Assembly: GCF_029714305.1 (NCBI RefSeq) | Contig: NZ_CP121647.1 | Coordinates: 3,678,501-3,742,500 of the forward strand | DNA from: Bradyrhizobium sp. CB3481 | GTDB taxonomy: Bacteria > Pseudomonadota > Alphaproteobacteria > Rhizobiales > Xanthobacteraceae | Length of the DNA stretch: 64,000 nt | Direction of reading: 5' to 3' | Shown: in pieces, positions 38,498 to 47,691 of the stretch | Numbering within the stretch: the first letter of the stretch is position 1 | Layout: each line of letters starts with the position of its first letter | Notes under the pieces: generated by a model | Databases searched by the model: none | Told to the model about the DNA's origin: nothing | What the model saw: the letters and a program-made list of their open reading frames with translations, nothing else | Position numbers and translations under genes: made by a program

Positions 38498-40795
38498 ATG
38501 GCGTACTGGCGCCGCAGCTCCCGGCAGATGCAGGCCGCAACCGGCGGGGTCGCGGTCGCGCCGAGCTCGCCCGTGGCGGAGAAGCCGAAATCGCCGCGTT
38601 CGCGCATGATGCGGCAATACGACCTGGTCGAACGCGTCCGCTCCTACAACCCCGATACGAACGAAGACCTGCTCAACCGCGCCTATGTCTACGCCATGAA
38701 GGCGCACGGCACGCAGACGCGCGCCTCCGGCGATCCCTATTTTTCTCATCCGCTCGAGGTCGCGGCGATCCTGACCAACCTCAAGCTGGACGACGCCACC
38801 ATCGTCGCCGCTCTGCTGCATGATACGATCGAGGATACCGAGGCGACGCGCGCCGAGATCGACAACATCTTCGGCCACGAGATCGGCGCGCTGGTGGAGG
38901 GGCTCACCAAGCTGAAGCGGCTGGAGCTGGTCTCGCGCGAGGCCAAGCAGGCCGAGAACCTGCGCAAGCTGCTGCTGGCGATCGCCGACGACGTCCGCGT
39001 GCTCTTGATCAAGCTTGCCGACCGCCTGCACAACATGCGCACGCTGGAATTCGTGCCGCACGCCTCGCGGCGCCGCATCGCCGAGGAGACCCTCGATATT
39101 TATGCGCCGCTCGCCGGCCGCATGGGTATGCATGAGATGCGCGAGGAATTGGAGGATCTGTCCTTCCACGTGCTCGACCCCGAAGCCTATGCGGTGGTGA
39201 AGCAGCGGCTCGACGCGCTCGCCGAGCGCAACCGCAACCTGATCGGCGAGATCGAAAGCCAGCTGTCCAAGAACCTGCAGAACAACGGAATCGCCGCGCG
39301 CGTCTATGGCCGCCGCAAGCAGCCGTTTTCGATCTGGACCAAGATGGAGCGCAAATCGGTCGGCTTCGAGCAATTGTCCGACATCTACGGCTTTCGCATC
39401 ATCCTGACCGACGTCGAGGCCTGCTATCGCGCGCTCGGCGTCGTGCACACCACCTGGCCGGTGGTGCCGGGGCGTTTCAAGGACTACATCTCGACGCCGA
39501 AGCAGAACGACTACCGCTCGCTCCATACCACCGTGATCGGTCCCGGCAATCAGCGCGTCGAGCTGCAGATCCGCACCGAGGAGATGAACCAGATCGCCGA
39601 GTTCGGCATCGCCGCGCACGCCTTCTACAAGGAAGGCATGGGCTCGCCGACCGAGCGGCTCAAGCACGAATCCAACGCCTTCGCCTGGCTCCGTCACACC
39701 GTCGGCATCCTCTCCGAAAGCGCCAATCCGGAGGAGTTTCTCGAGCACACCAAGCTGGAGCTGTTCCACGACCAGGTGTTCTGCTTCACCCCGAAGGGCA
39801 AGCTGATCGCGCTGCCGCGCCAGGCCAATGTGATCGACTTCGCCTATGCCGTGCATACCGACGTCGGCAATTCGGCCGTCGGCTGCAAGATCAACGGCAA
39901 GTTCGCGCCGCTGTCGTCGGAGCTGCAGAACGGCGACGAGGTCGAAGTTTTGACCTCTAAGGCGCAGTCGGCGCCGCCGTCGGCCTGGGAATCACTGGCG
40001 GTCACCGGCAAGGCCCGCGCCGCGATCCGGCGTGCCACCCGCACCGCGGTGCGCGACCAATATGCCGGCCTCGGCCGCCGCATCATCGATCGCCTGTTTG
40101 CCCGCGCCAAGATCGAATATGCCGACGACAAGCTGACGGGTGCGCTGCCGCGGCTGGCGCGCGCCTCGATCGAGGACGTGATGGCCTCCGTCGGGCGCGG
40201 CGAACTGAAGGCTTCCGATGTCGCGCGCGCGATGTATCCGGACTACAAGGAAGAGCGGCTGGTGAAGTACGGGGCCGCCAAGAAGAGCCTCGCGGTGAAA
40301 TTGAAGCTGAAGTCGGAGCCGCCGCATCCGGCGCGCGCTGCCTCGGTCATCCCGGTGCGCGGCATCAATTCCGATCTGCCGGTGAAGTTTGCACCGAACG
40401 GCGGCGCCGTGCCGGGCGACCGCATCGTCGGCATCGTCACGCCGGGCGAGGGGATCACGATCTATCCGATCCAGTCGCCGGCGCTGAAGGATTTCGAGGA
40501 GGAGCCGGAACGCTGGCTCGACGTGCGCTGGGATATCGACGAGACCATGCCGCAGCGTTTCCCGGCGCGCATCCTGGTCCACAATGTCAACGAGCCCGGC
40601 AGCCTCGCCCAGGTCGCCACCGTGATCGCCGAACATGATGGCAATATCGACAATATCAGCATGTCGCGCCGCTCGCCCGATTTCACCGAGCTGACCATCG
40701 ATCTCGAGGTCTATGACCTCAAGCATCTCAGCGCAATTATCGCGCAATTGCGCGCCAAGGCCGTCGTCGCCAAGGTCGAGCGGGTCAATGGGTAG
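38498..40795 (+). CDS. rsh: bifunctional (p)ppGpp synthetase/hydrolase (RelA/SpoT homologue)
   Basis: Makes and degrades (p)ppGpp in the stringent response. The 765 residues carry an HD hydrolase ([32 protein letters not shown]) and a synthetase ([34 protein letters not shown]). A TGS domain follows ([14 protein letters not shown]) with a C-terminal ACT domain ([27 protein letters not shown]). Both active sites look intact, so it should be bifunctional, as in most alphaproteobacteria with one Rsh. The start is uncertain: ATGs at 38453, 38498 and 38609 are in frame; the last matches the start of many homologues ([11 protein letters not shown]). Confidence 0.95.
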   Translation: MAYWRRSSRQMQAATGGVAVAPSSPVAEKPKSPRSRMMRQYDLVERVRSYNPDTNEDLLNRAYVYAMKAHGTQTRASGDPYFSHPLEVAAILTNLKLDDATIVAALLHDTIEDTEATRAEIDNIFGHEIGALVEGLTKLKRLELVSREAKQAENLRKLLLAIADDVRVLLIKLADRLHNMRTLEFVPHASRRRIAEETLDIYAPLAGRMGMHEMREELEDLSFHVLDPEAYAVVKQRLDALAERNRNLIGEIESQLSKNLQNNGIAARVYGRRKQPFSIWTKMERKSVGFEQLSDIYGFRIILTDVEACYRALGVVHTTWPVVPGRFKDYISTPKQNDYRSLHTTVIGPGNQRVELQIRTEEMNQIAEFGIAAHAFYKEGMGSPTERLKHESNAFAWLRHTVGILSESANPEEFLEHTKLELFHDQVFCFTPKGKLIALPRQANVIDFAYAVHTDVGNSAVGCKINGKFAPLSSELQNGDEVEVLTSKAQSAPPSAWESLAVTGKARAAIRRATRTAVRDQYAGLGRRIIDRLFARAKIEYADDKLTGALPRLARASIEDVMASVGRGELKASDVARAMYPDYKEERLVKYGAAKKSLAVKLKLKSEPPHPARAASVIPVRGINSDLPVKFAPNGGAVPGDRIVGIVTPGEGITIYPIQSPALKDFEEEPERWLDVRWDIDETMPQRFPARILVHNVNEPGSLAQVATVIAEHDGNIDNISMSRRSPDFTELTIDLEVYDLKHLSAIIAQLRAKAVVAKVERVNG

Positions 40796-40814
40796 CCGTT
40801 CACGTGCTGTTGCT

Positions 40815-40911
40815 CCTCATGGTGAGGAGGCGCACTTGCGCCGTCTCGAACCATGTGGCCACAGTAGGGCCCACATCCTTCGAGACGCGCTTCGCGCTCC
40901 TCAGGATGAGG
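40815..40911. repeat. palindromic intergenic repeat, family d, copy 2
   Basis: Arms TCATGGTGAGGAGGCGC and GCGCTCCTCAGGATGA with inner GTCTCGAACCATG / CCTTCGAGAC are the second copy of the element at 35881-35975. It lies between rsh and pdxJ. Confidence 0.85.
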
Positions 40912-40944
40912 GATAACTCAACAGAATTGCTGCGAGCCCTAATT

Positions 40945-41709
40945 ATGTCCGTCCCCCCGCTGCGCCTCGGCGTCAATGTCGACCACGTCGCCACCTTGCG
41001 TAATGCGCGGGGCGGCGAGCGGCCGGATCCGGTGCGCGCCGCGCTTGCGGCGATCGCGGCGGGCGCCGACGGCATCACCGCGCATCTGCGCGAGGATCGC
41101 CGTCACATTCGCGACGCCGACATGGCCCGCCTCAAGGCCGAAATTTCCAAGCCGCTGAATTTCGAGATGGCGGCGACCGAGGACATGCTGCGGATCTCGC
41201 TCGCGACAAAGCCCCATGCGGTATGCCTGGTGCCGGAGCGCCGCGAAGAGCTCACCACCGAGGGCGGGCTCGATGTCGTCGGCCAGCATAACGCGCTGGC
41301 GCCGTTCATCGCGCGGCTCAATGACGCCGGCATCCGGGTGTCGCTATTCATCGCCGCCGACCCGCGCCAGATCGAGATGGCCGCCAAGTTGCGCGCACCC
41401 GTGATCGAGATCCACACCGGCGGCTGGTGCGACGCCGTGGTCGACGGCCACGCTGATAAGGCCGAGGCCGAGTGGCAGCGGATCGTGGAGGGTGCCGCAT
41501 TGGCGCGCGCCGCCGGGCTGGAGGTCCATGCCGGCCACGGCCTCGACTACGAGACGGCCGAGACGATTTCGGCGCTGCCGGAGATCGCCGAACTCAACAT
41601 CGGCTATTTCATGATGGGGGAGGCGCTGTTCGTCGGCCTGGGCGAGACCGTGCGGCAGATGCGTGCCGCGATGGACCGTGGCCGCGGGAAAATCGCAGGA
41701 CACGCATGA
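40945..41709 (+). CDS. pdxJ: pyridoxine 5'-phosphate synthase
   Basis: Closes the pyridoxine ring from deoxyxylulose phosphate and 3-amino-2-oxopropyl phosphate. The 254 residues start [23 protein letters not shown] and include [57 protein letters not shown] and the C-terminal [10 protein letters not shown] / [12 protein letters not shown]. Its stop overlaps the acpS start in an ATGA junction, an arrangement conserved across proteobacteria. Confidence 0.97.
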   Translation: MSVPPLRLGVNVDHVATLRNARGGERPDPVRAALAAIAAGADGITAHLREDRRHIRDADMARLKAEISKPLNFEMAATEDMLRISLATKPHAVCLVPERREELTTEGGLDVVGQHNALAPFIARLNDAGIRVSLFIAADPRQIEMAAKLRAPVIEIHTGGWCDAVVDGHADKAEAEWQRIVEGAALARAAGLEVHAGHGLDYETAETISALPEIAELNIGYFMMGEALFVGLGETVRQMRAAMDRGRGKIAGHA

Positions 41710-42125
41710 TCATCGGCATCGGCTCCGATCTGATCGACATCACACGGGTGGCCAAGGTGATCGAGCGCCACGGCGACCGCTTCCTCGACCGCATCTTCAC
41801 CGACGCCGAGCGCGCCAAGGCGGCGCGCCGCGCCAACAGCGAAAAGATGGTGGTCGCGACCTATGCCAAGCGATTCGCCGCCAAGGAGGCCTGTTCCAAG
41901 GCGCTCGGCACCGGTATCAGGCGCGGGGTCTGGTGGCGGGACATGGGGGTGGTGAACCTGCCGGGAGGCCGTCCGACCATGAAGCTCACGGGCGGCGCGC
42001 TGGCGAGGCTCGAGGCGCTGACGCCGGAGGGGCTGGAAGCGCGGATCGATCTGTCGATCACCGACGATTGGCCGCTGGCGCAGGCCTTTGTCATAATTTC
42101 GGCGGTCGCCCCCGGCAAATCATGA
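41706..42125 (+). CDS. acpS: holo-[acyl-carrier-protein] synthase
   Basis: Transfers 4'-phosphopantetheine to acyl carrier protein. The 139 residues carry the two magnesium-binding signatures [20 protein letters not shown] at the start and [26 protein letters not shown] in the middle. Length is normal. The four-base overlap with pdxJ indicates coupling. Confidence 0.97.
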   Translation: MIIGIGSDLIDITRVAKVIERHGDRFLDRIFTDAERAKAARRANSEKMVVATYAKRFAAKEACSKALGTGIRRGVWWRDMGVVNLPGGRPTMKLTGGALARLEALTPEGLEARIDLSITDDWPLAQAFVIISAVAPGKS

Positions 42126-42265
42126 GGCGCGCGGGCGTTTGCGCCGGGAACTGGGACAAAACTAAAACTCGTTGATTTTTCAATTGGTTATAAAGTTTTG
42201 ACGATGCGCTTGATTGCGCGCCCACCAACAACCGTCTAAAACGCCGCCAACGATATATTCGAGCC

Positions 42266-42299
42266 AGGGCCGATTCTGGTTTGCGCCGGAATTGGCCCT
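42266..42299. other. strong 14-bp hairpin upstream of lepB
   Basis: Arms AGGGCCGATTCTGG and CCGGAATTGGCCCT pair over 14 positions, including two G-U pairs, around a 6-base loop. The hairpin is in the 283-base gap between acpS and lepB, 109 bases before the lepB start. No T-tract follows on either strand, so it is not a plain terminator. It may be a regulatory leader structure. Confidence 0.5.
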
Positions 42300-42408
42300 C
42301 AACATCAGGTATTAAGATCGTTTTCCTGACGCGAACGTTGCAGCCGATTCGCGCGCGGAAAACGTTCTGCCACCGTGTGGGCCAGGGCCCGCGGGAATTG
42401 GGAAAGCG

Positions 42409-43167
42409 ATGAGCGTGACATCCGGCACAAAATCTGAAAGCGGCTTGGGTGAAACCATCCGCGTCGTCATCCACGCTCTCCTGATCGCGCTCGTCATCCG
42501 CACCTTCCTGTTCCAGCCGTTCAACATCCCCTCGGGATCGATGAAGGCGACGCTGCTGGTGGGGGATTACCTGTTCGTCTCGAAATATTCGTATGGCTAC
42601 AGCCACTATTCGATTCCGCTGTCGCCGCCCTTGTTCTCGGGCCGCATCTTTGGCTCGGAGCCGAACCGGGGCGACATTGTCGTATTCCGCCTGCCGAAGG
42701 ACGATTCCACCGACTACATCAAGCGCGTGATCGGCCTGCCGGGCGACCGCATCCAGATGCGGGAAGGCCTGCTCCACATCAACGACAAGCCGGTCAAGCG
42801 CGAGCGCCTTACCGACTTCATCGGCGAGGACCCCTGCGGTTCCGACGCCACCGCGCGCGTCAAGCGCTGGAAGGAAACGCTGCCGAACGGCGTCAGCTAT
42901 GAGACGCTCGATTGCGTCGACAACGGCTTCTACGACAACACCAACGTCTATACCGTGCCCCCCGGCCACTTCTTCATGATGGGCGACAACCGCGACAACT
43001 CGACCGATAGCCGGGTGCTGTCAGCGGTGGGCTATGTGCCGTTCGAGAACATCGTCGGCCGGGCGCAGATGATCTTCTTCTCGATTGCCGAAGGCGAACA
43101 TGCCTGGATGTTCTGGCGCTGGCCGACTGCGGTGCGCTGGAATCGCCTATTCTCCATCGTGCGATGA
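42409..43167 (+). CDS. lepB: signal peptidase I
   Basis: Inner-membrane serine protease that removes signal peptides; 252 residues. One N-terminal membrane helix (IRVVIHALLIALVIRTFLF) precedes the catalytic Ser in FNIPSGSMKATLLVGDYLFVSK. The Lys is in DYIKRVIGLPGDRIQ and the C-terminal box is GHFFMMGDNRDNSTDSR. Its stop overlaps the rnc start by four bases (lepB-rnc-era operon). Confidence 0.97.
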   Translation: MSVTSGTKSESGLGETIRVVIHALLIALVIRTFLFQPFNIPSGSMKATLLVGDYLFVSKYSYGYSHYSIPLSPPLFSGRIFGSEPNRGDIVVFRLPKDDSTDYIKRVIGLPGDRIQMREGLLHINDKPVKRERLTDFIGEDPCGSDATARVKRWKETLPNGVSYETLDCVDNGFYDNTNVYTVPPGHFFMMGDNRDNSTDSRVLSAVGYVPFENIVGRAQMIFFSIAEGEHAWMFWRWPTAVRWNRLFSIVR

Positions 43168-43985
43168 ACGACGAGACCGCGACCATTCCCGATACGGCGA
43201 CCCCAGGCGAGGCGGGCCCGCAGGCCGATGCCGCCGCTACGGCTGCGCCGAAAAAGAGGAAGCGCGGCAAGGCGGCGGCCAAAGCGGCCACCGCCGCGAT
43301 CGAGGGCCGCATCGGCTACACCTTTTCCGATCCCGCGCTGCTGACGACGGCCTTTACCCACGTCTCGGCATTGAAGCCCGCGACGCGCCACCGCGCGGAC
43401 AGCTATCAGCGGCTGGAATTTCTCGGCGATCACGTGCTCGGGCTGATCATCTCCGACATGCTGTACCGCGCCTATCCGCGGGCCGATGAGGGCGAATTGT
43501 CGAAACGGCTGGCCGATCTCGTGCGCAAGGAAAGCTGCGCCGACGTTGCCAAATCGCTGGGATTGCTCGAGGACATCAAGCTCGGCGTGGTCGGGGCGGG
43601 GGCGAGCGCGCGGCTGCGCAAATCCGTGCTCGGCGATATCTGCGAGGCGGTGATCGGAGCGATTTATCTCGACGGCGGCTATGCCGCGGCGTCCCAGTTC
43701 GTCGAGCGCAACTGGCTGGAGCGGATGCGCAAGCCGCGCCGGCCGCTGCGCGATCCCAAGACGGTGCTGCAGGAATGGGCCCAGAGCAAGGGCTTGCCAA
43801 CGCCGGTCTACCGCGAGATCGAGCGCACCGGCCCGCATCACGACCCGCAGTTCCGCGTCGCCGTCGACCTGCCGGGCCTTGTGCCCGCCGAGGGGGTCGG
43901 CGGCTCCAAGCGCGCGGCCGAGAAGGTTGCCGCCTCCGTCATGATCGAACGCGAAGGCGTTGCCGGCGGCAGCAATGACAGTTGA
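43164..43985 (+). CDS. rnc: ribonuclease III with N-terminal extension
   Basis: Double-strand-specific endoribonuclease. The catalytic domain starts near residue 48 (IEGRIGYTFSDPALLTTAFTH) and has the signature RLEFLGDHVLGLIISDML. The dsRNA-binding domain follows (DPKTVLQEWAQSKGLPTPVY to the end). At 273 residues it is about 45 longer than usual because of an Ala/Pro/Lys-rich N-terminal extension with the basic run KKRKRGKAAAKAA, which might add RNA affinity. It overlaps lepB and era. Confidence 0.95.
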   Translation: MNDETATIPDTATPGEAGPQADAAATAAPKKRKRGKAAAKAATAAIEGRIGYTFSDPALLTTAFTHVSALKPATRHRADSYQRLEFLGDHVLGLIISDMLYRAYPRADEGELSKRLADLVRKESCADVAKSLGLLEDIKLGVVGAGASARLRKSVLGDICEAVIGAIYLDGGYAAASQFVERNWLERMRKPRRPLRDPKTVLQEWAQSKGLPTPVYREIERTGPHHDPQFRVAVDLPGLVPAEGVGGSKRAAEKVAASVMIEREGVAGGSNDS

Positions 43986-44904
43986 AGCCTCACCTGAAGC
44001 CGCGCCCGCCGAGACCCGCTGCGGTTTCGTCGCGCTGATCGGCGCCCCCAATGTCGGCAAATCGACGCTGGTCAATGCGCTGGTCGGCTCCAAGGTCACC
44101 ATCGTCTCGCGCAAGGTGCAGACCACGCGCGCGCTGATCCGCGGCATCGTGATCGAAGACAACGCGCAAGTGATCCTGGTCGATACGCCCGGCATCTTCT
44201 CGCCGAAGCGGCGGCTAGACCGTGCCATGGTGTCCACCGCCTGGAGCGGCGCCCATGATGCCGACCTCGTCTGCGTGCTGCTCGATGCCAAGGCCGGGAT
44301 CGACGAGGAGGCCGAGGCGATCCTTACCAAGCTCGCGACGGTCGCGCATCCAAAGATCCTGGTGCTGAACAAGATCGACCTGATCCCGCGCGAAAAACTT
44401 CTGGCGCTGGCGCAGGCCGCCAACGAGCGCATGAAGTTCGAGCACACCTTCATGATCTCGGCGCTGTCGGGCGACGGCGTCGACGACCTGCGCAAGACGC
44501 TGGCGAAGAGCGTGCCGCCGGGCCCGTTCCACTATCCGGAGGACCAGATGTCGGATGCGCCGCTGCGGCATCTGGCGGCGGAAATCACCCGGGAGAAGAT
44601 CTACCGCCAGCTTCACCAGGAACTGCCGTATCAATCGACCGTCGAGACCGACAGCTGGACCGAACGCAAGGATAAGTCGGTGCGGATCGAGCAGACGATC
44701 TTTGTCGAGCGCGAAAGCCAGCGCAAGATCGTGCTCGGCAAGGGCGGCGCCACCATCAAGTCGATCGGCGCCGACTCGCGCAAGGAGATCGCAGAAATTC
44801 TGGGCGTGCCCGTGCACCTGTTCCTGTTCGTCAAGGTGCGCGAGAACTGGGGCGACGACCCCGACCGCTACCGGGAAATGGGGCTGGAATTCCCCAGGGA
44901 ATGA
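43975..44904 (+). CDS. era: ribosome-assembly GTPase Era
   Basis: Binds 16S rRNA and helps assemble the 30S subunit. The 309 residues show GTPase motifs GAPNVGKSTLVNALVGSK, DTPGIF and NKIDL, followed by the C-terminal KH domain (VERESQRKIVLGKGGATIKSIGADSRKEI). The ATG at MTVEASPE lies 11 bases inside rnc, so translation is coupled. A short in-frame TTG is not preferred. Confidence 0.97.
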   Translation: MTVEASPEAAPAETRCGFVALIGAPNVGKSTLVNALVGSKVTIVSRKVQTTRALIRGIVIEDNAQVILVDTPGIFSPKRRLDRAMVSTAWSGAHDADLVCVLLDAKAGIDEEAEAILTKLATVAHPKILVLNKIDLIPREKLLALAQAANERMKFEHTFMISALSGDGVDDLRKTLAKSVPPGPFHYPEDQMSDAPLRHLAAEITREKIYRQLHQELPYQSTVETDSWTERKDKSVRIEQTIFVERESQRKIVLGKGGATIKSIGADSRKEIAEILGVPVHLFLFVKVRENWGDDPDRYREMGLEFPRE

Positions 44905-44913
44905 TGAGGAACC

Positions 44914-44995
44914 GTCATTGCGAGCAAAGCGAAGCAATCCATAGCTCCACAAGCCGTGAGGTGGATTGCTTCGTCGCTTCGCTCCTCGCAATGAC
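44914..44995. repeat. palindromic intergenic repeat, family e
   Basis: Arms GTCATTGCGAGCAAAGCGAA and TCGCTCCTCGCAATGAC, with inner AGCAATCCA / TGGATTGCT, face each other in the gap between era and the next gene. This is a very common alphaproteobacterial repeat type. Confidence 0.85.
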
Positions 44996-45035
44996 GGGCT
45001 AGAACAAGAGCCGCCAATTACCAAGAACAGGCACG

Positions 45036-45416
45036 ATGAACGTACCCCGCAATGTGGTCTGGTTTGAGGTCCTGCTGTACCTGTCGCTGACGCTGGATGC
45101 CGTGTCGGTGGCCTTTCAGGACCGTACGCCGACGGCGAAGATGACGGAGCAGATGATCAACACCGGAACGCTGATGGCGGCTGGCCTGATCCTGCTGCTG
45201 GTCTACTTCGTCCGCCTCGCGGCCCAGGGCCGCAAGAACTGGCCGCGCTGGGTGCTGGCTGCAGCCCTCGTGCTGTCGGTGATTTCGCTCGTGCAGATCA
45301 TCGGCGAGAAGGGCCTGCAGTTCGACAGCGGCATCGAGATCATTTCCTGCGCGCTGACGGCGATGGGGCTGTATTACTCGTTCACCGGCGACGCGGTGGG
45401 GTGGTTTAACGCCTAG
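45036..45416 (+). CDS. four-span membrane protein of unknown function
   Basis: A 126-residue protein with four predicted helices: VWFEVLLYLSLTLDAVSVAF, GTLMAAGLILLLVYFVRLA, WVLAAALVLSVISLVQII and EIISCALTAMGLYYSFTG. Short charged loops lie between them. It is flanked on both sides by palindromic repeats and sits between era and recO, where many relatives have no gene. No catalytic motif is seen. Confidence 0.75.
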   Translation: MNVPRNVVWFEVLLYLSLTLDAVSVAFQDRTPTAKMTEQMINTGTLMAAGLILLLVYFVRLAAQGRKNWPRWVLAAALVLSVISLVQIIGEKGLQFDSGIEIISCALTAMGLYYSFTGDAVGWFNA

Positions 45417-45420
45417 CTCA

Positions 45421-45501
45421 GTCATTCCGGGGCGATGCGTAAGCATCGAACCCGGAATCTCGAGATTCCGGGTTCGCATCTGCGATGCGCCCCGGAATGA
45501 C
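45421..45501. repeat. palindromic intergenic repeat, family f
   Basis: Arms GTCATTCCGGGGCGATGCG and CGCCCCGGAATGAC enclose a further inverted pair AACCCGGAATCTCG / CGAGATTCCGGGTT. It lies between the membrane-protein gene and recO. Confidence 0.85.
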
Positions 45502-45549
45502 GATCGAGAGGCCGCTGCGCTCTCCACCCAAATCCGCTAAACTCCTCCC

Positions 45550-46299
45550 ATGGAATGGACCGACGAAGGCATCGTGCTGGGCGTGCGGCGGCATGGCGAA
45601 TCCTCCGCCATTGTCGAGCTCTTGACGCGCGAGCACGGCCGTCATCTCGGCCTGGTGCGCGGCGGGGCCTCGTCGCGGATGCGGCCATTGCTGCAGCCCG
45701 GCAACAACGTCACCGCCGTGTGGCGGGCGCGGCTTGATGAGCATCTCGGCACCTACGCCATCGAAGGCACGCGGCTGCGCGCGGCGACGCTGCTGGCATC
45801 CTCCCACGCCGTCTATGGCGTCACCCATCTGGCCTCGCTGGCGCGGCTATTACCGGAGCGCGACCCGCACGACGACATCTATGAAATGCTCGACCGCACG
45901 CTCGACGATTTTGAGGACGCCGGCGGCGCGGCGGCTCACCTCATCCGGTTCGAGCTCGCGATGCTAGCTGAGCTCGGCTTCGGGCTCGATCTGGAAAACT
46001 GTGCCGCCACCGGTGAGACCACGGATTTGATCTACGTCTCGCCAAAATCCGGCGGTGCAGTGTCGCGGCGGGCCGGCGAGCCCTACCGCGAGCGCCTGTT
46101 GCGTCTGCCGCCGTTCCTGCGCGAAGGCGAGGGCGGCGCGAACAGTTGGTCGGACCAGGACCTGCAGGACGGCTTTCGGCTGACCGGCCTCTTCCTGCTC
46201 CGCCATGTGCTGGAACCGCGCGGGCAGGGCCATTCGGATGCGCGGGGCGGGTTCATCAACGCGGTGACGCGGCAGCGGGCGCGGCTGGCGCAGCCCTGA
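45550..46299 (+). CDS. recO: DNA repair protein RecO
   Basis: Recombination mediator that helps RecA displace SSB at gaps. The 249 residues start [31 protein letters not shown] with an OB-fold, and the helical domain follows (AARLPERD region, [25 protein letters not shown]). A single cysteine in ENCAATG lies where many RecO proteins have their zinc-binding region. Length is normal. It follows era by two repeats and one small gene. Confidence 0.96.
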   Translation: MEWTDEGIVLGVRRHGESSAIVELLTREHGRHLGLVRGGASSRMRPLLQPGNNVTAVWRARLDEHLGTYAIEGTRLRAATLLASSHAVYGVTHLASLARLLPERDPHDDIYEMLDRTLDDFEDAGGAAAHLIRFELAMLAELGFGLDLENCAATGETTDLIYVSPKSGGAVSRRAGEPYRERLLRLPPFLREGEGGANSWSDQDLQDGFRLTGLFLLRHVLEPRGQGHSDARGGFINAVTRQRARLAQP

Positions 46300-46339
46300 G
46301 TACTGGGCTAAAGAAACCTCAAATTCAGACGTCCATCCA

Positions 46340-47467
46340 GTGCCCGCCCGCGTGCCCCCTATCCGTCAATCACAATTCATCCCCCGCATTGAATCCATGC
46401 GCGGCATCGCCGCACTGGCGGTCGCACTCATGCACGTGTCGTCCTCCTTCGTCGAATTGCCAGGGCGCAGCGTCGTGGACCGGACTGGCCTGTTCACCAT
46501 CCAGGCGTTGAGCAATGGCTACGGGGCGGTCGTGGCCTTTTTCGTCATCAGCGGGTTTGTGCTGGCCCGATCACTGGACAAAAATTTTGACATCGCTCGT
46601 TTCGTGGTCGCCCGTGTCTTCCGGCTTTACCCGGCGGCGATCGTGACGGTCGCGATATTTGTCGCGGTTTATTATTGCTCCGGCTTCAGCCTGTATCCGA
46701 AGGCATCGTTTGAACCGCTCAACGTCGTCGCCAACATGCTGATGTTGCGCGTCGATATCGATCTGGTGATGTGGTCGATGAAGGCGGAGGTGGCCGCCAC
46801 CCCGCTGATCATTTTCTGCGTCTGGCTGTTCCGGCGACACGGGACGTCGGCGGTTGTTGCCATGACCCTGGTGCTGTTCGGGCTTGCCTTTGTCGGTCAA
46901 TTCTCCAAGTCGATTGGCGACGATACCAACCTTGCGCTGCTGTTTGCTTTTCCGGTCGGCATTCTCGTGCATTTCAGGGGCGGGGACCTTGCCGCAAGGC
47001 TCACACCGGCTGCGGTCACACTGAGCGCGATCGCCTCCGTCGCCGTGTTCTGCGGTTGCTCCTTCTTCAAGCCGACGGGAACGTGGACGCTGCTGGTGCA
47101 ATGCCTGTCGGCCGCGACCTTGGTGATGTTGATCGCCTGGCGTGCCGGTGCCACGACGTTCGCGCCGCTCGACGTCGCCGTGGTCAGATTCTATGGCAAG
47201 ATCTCCTACAGCTTCTATTTGCTGCATCCGCTGACGTTGTGGGGAGCGGGCCGGTTGGTGGTCAATTCGATGGCCCAATTCGAAACCGTGCCGGTAACAC
47301 TCATCGTTATCGCCGCCTTTGTGCTGTCCGTCGTTGCCGTGACGCCGCTGGCCTGGCTGTCCTGGAAGTTCGTGGAACTGCCGGCCATGAATCGGCTGCA
47401 GTCGGCACGGGCATCCCGCAGCGAACTGCCGCTGCGGGTATTGCCCAGCGATCAACGCGCGAATTGA
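46340..47467 (+). CDS. acyltransferase-3 family membrane protein
   Basis: A 375-residue integral-membrane O-acyltransferase of the OafA/YrhL type with about ten helices. The N-terminal family motif is FIPRIESMRGIAALAVALMHVSS with the catalytic His, followed by the RVFRLYPAAIVTV helix. The C-terminal ISYSFYLLHPLTLWGAG motif is typical. It may acylate a surface polysaccharide. The start is a GTG with weak context; a second GTG four codons later is possible. It stands alone between recO and parC. Confidence 0.88.
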   Translation: MPARVPPIRQSQFIPRIESMRGIAALAVALMHVSSSFVELPGRSVVDRTGLFTIQALSNGYGAVVAFFVISGFVLARSLDKNFDIARFVVARVFRLYPAAIVTVAIFVAVYYCSGFSLYPKASFEPLNVVANMLMLRVDIDLVMWSMKAEVAATPLIIFCVWLFRRHGTSAVVAMTLVLFGLAFVGQFSKSIGDDTNLALLFAFPVGILVHFRGGDLAARLTPAAVTLSAIASVAVFCGCSFFKPTGTWTLLVQCLSAATLVMLIAWRAGATTFAPLDVAVVRFYGKISYSFYLLHPLTLWGAGRLVVNSMAQFETVPVTLIVIAAFVLSVVAVTPLAWLSWKFVELPAMNRLQSARASRSELPLRVLPSDQRAN

Positions 47468-47523
47468 GGCGAGCAAGGCCTTGAGGCGGCACCGGGCGCG
47501 AATCACCTCATCTGCCTGAGGCC

Positions 47524-47640
47524 GTCGTCCCTGCGAACGCAGGGACCCGTACGCCGCGGCCCATCGATTGAAGCTGTGGCGCCAGCCATTTTTCGCCACA
47601 AACACTGGTGGTTATGGGCCCCTGTGTTCGCAGGGGCGAC
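47524..47640. repeat. palindromic intergenic repeat, family g
   Basis: Arms GTCGTCCCTGCGAACGCAGG and CCTGTGTTCGCAGGGGCGAC are inverted copies matching at 22 of 25 positions over their full length. They lie in the gap between the acyltransferase and parC. Each arm is itself an internal hairpin around TGCGAACGCA. Confidence 0.8.
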
Positions 47641-47691
47641 GGGCCCCATTCGCATCTTGCCGGATTTGCCGGCAGCGTTTAACCCCTCCCC

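Noticed and set aside
38441..39856. A 471-codon open frame antisense to rsh
   Set aside because: Shadow of a gene whose HD and synthetase motifs are clear.
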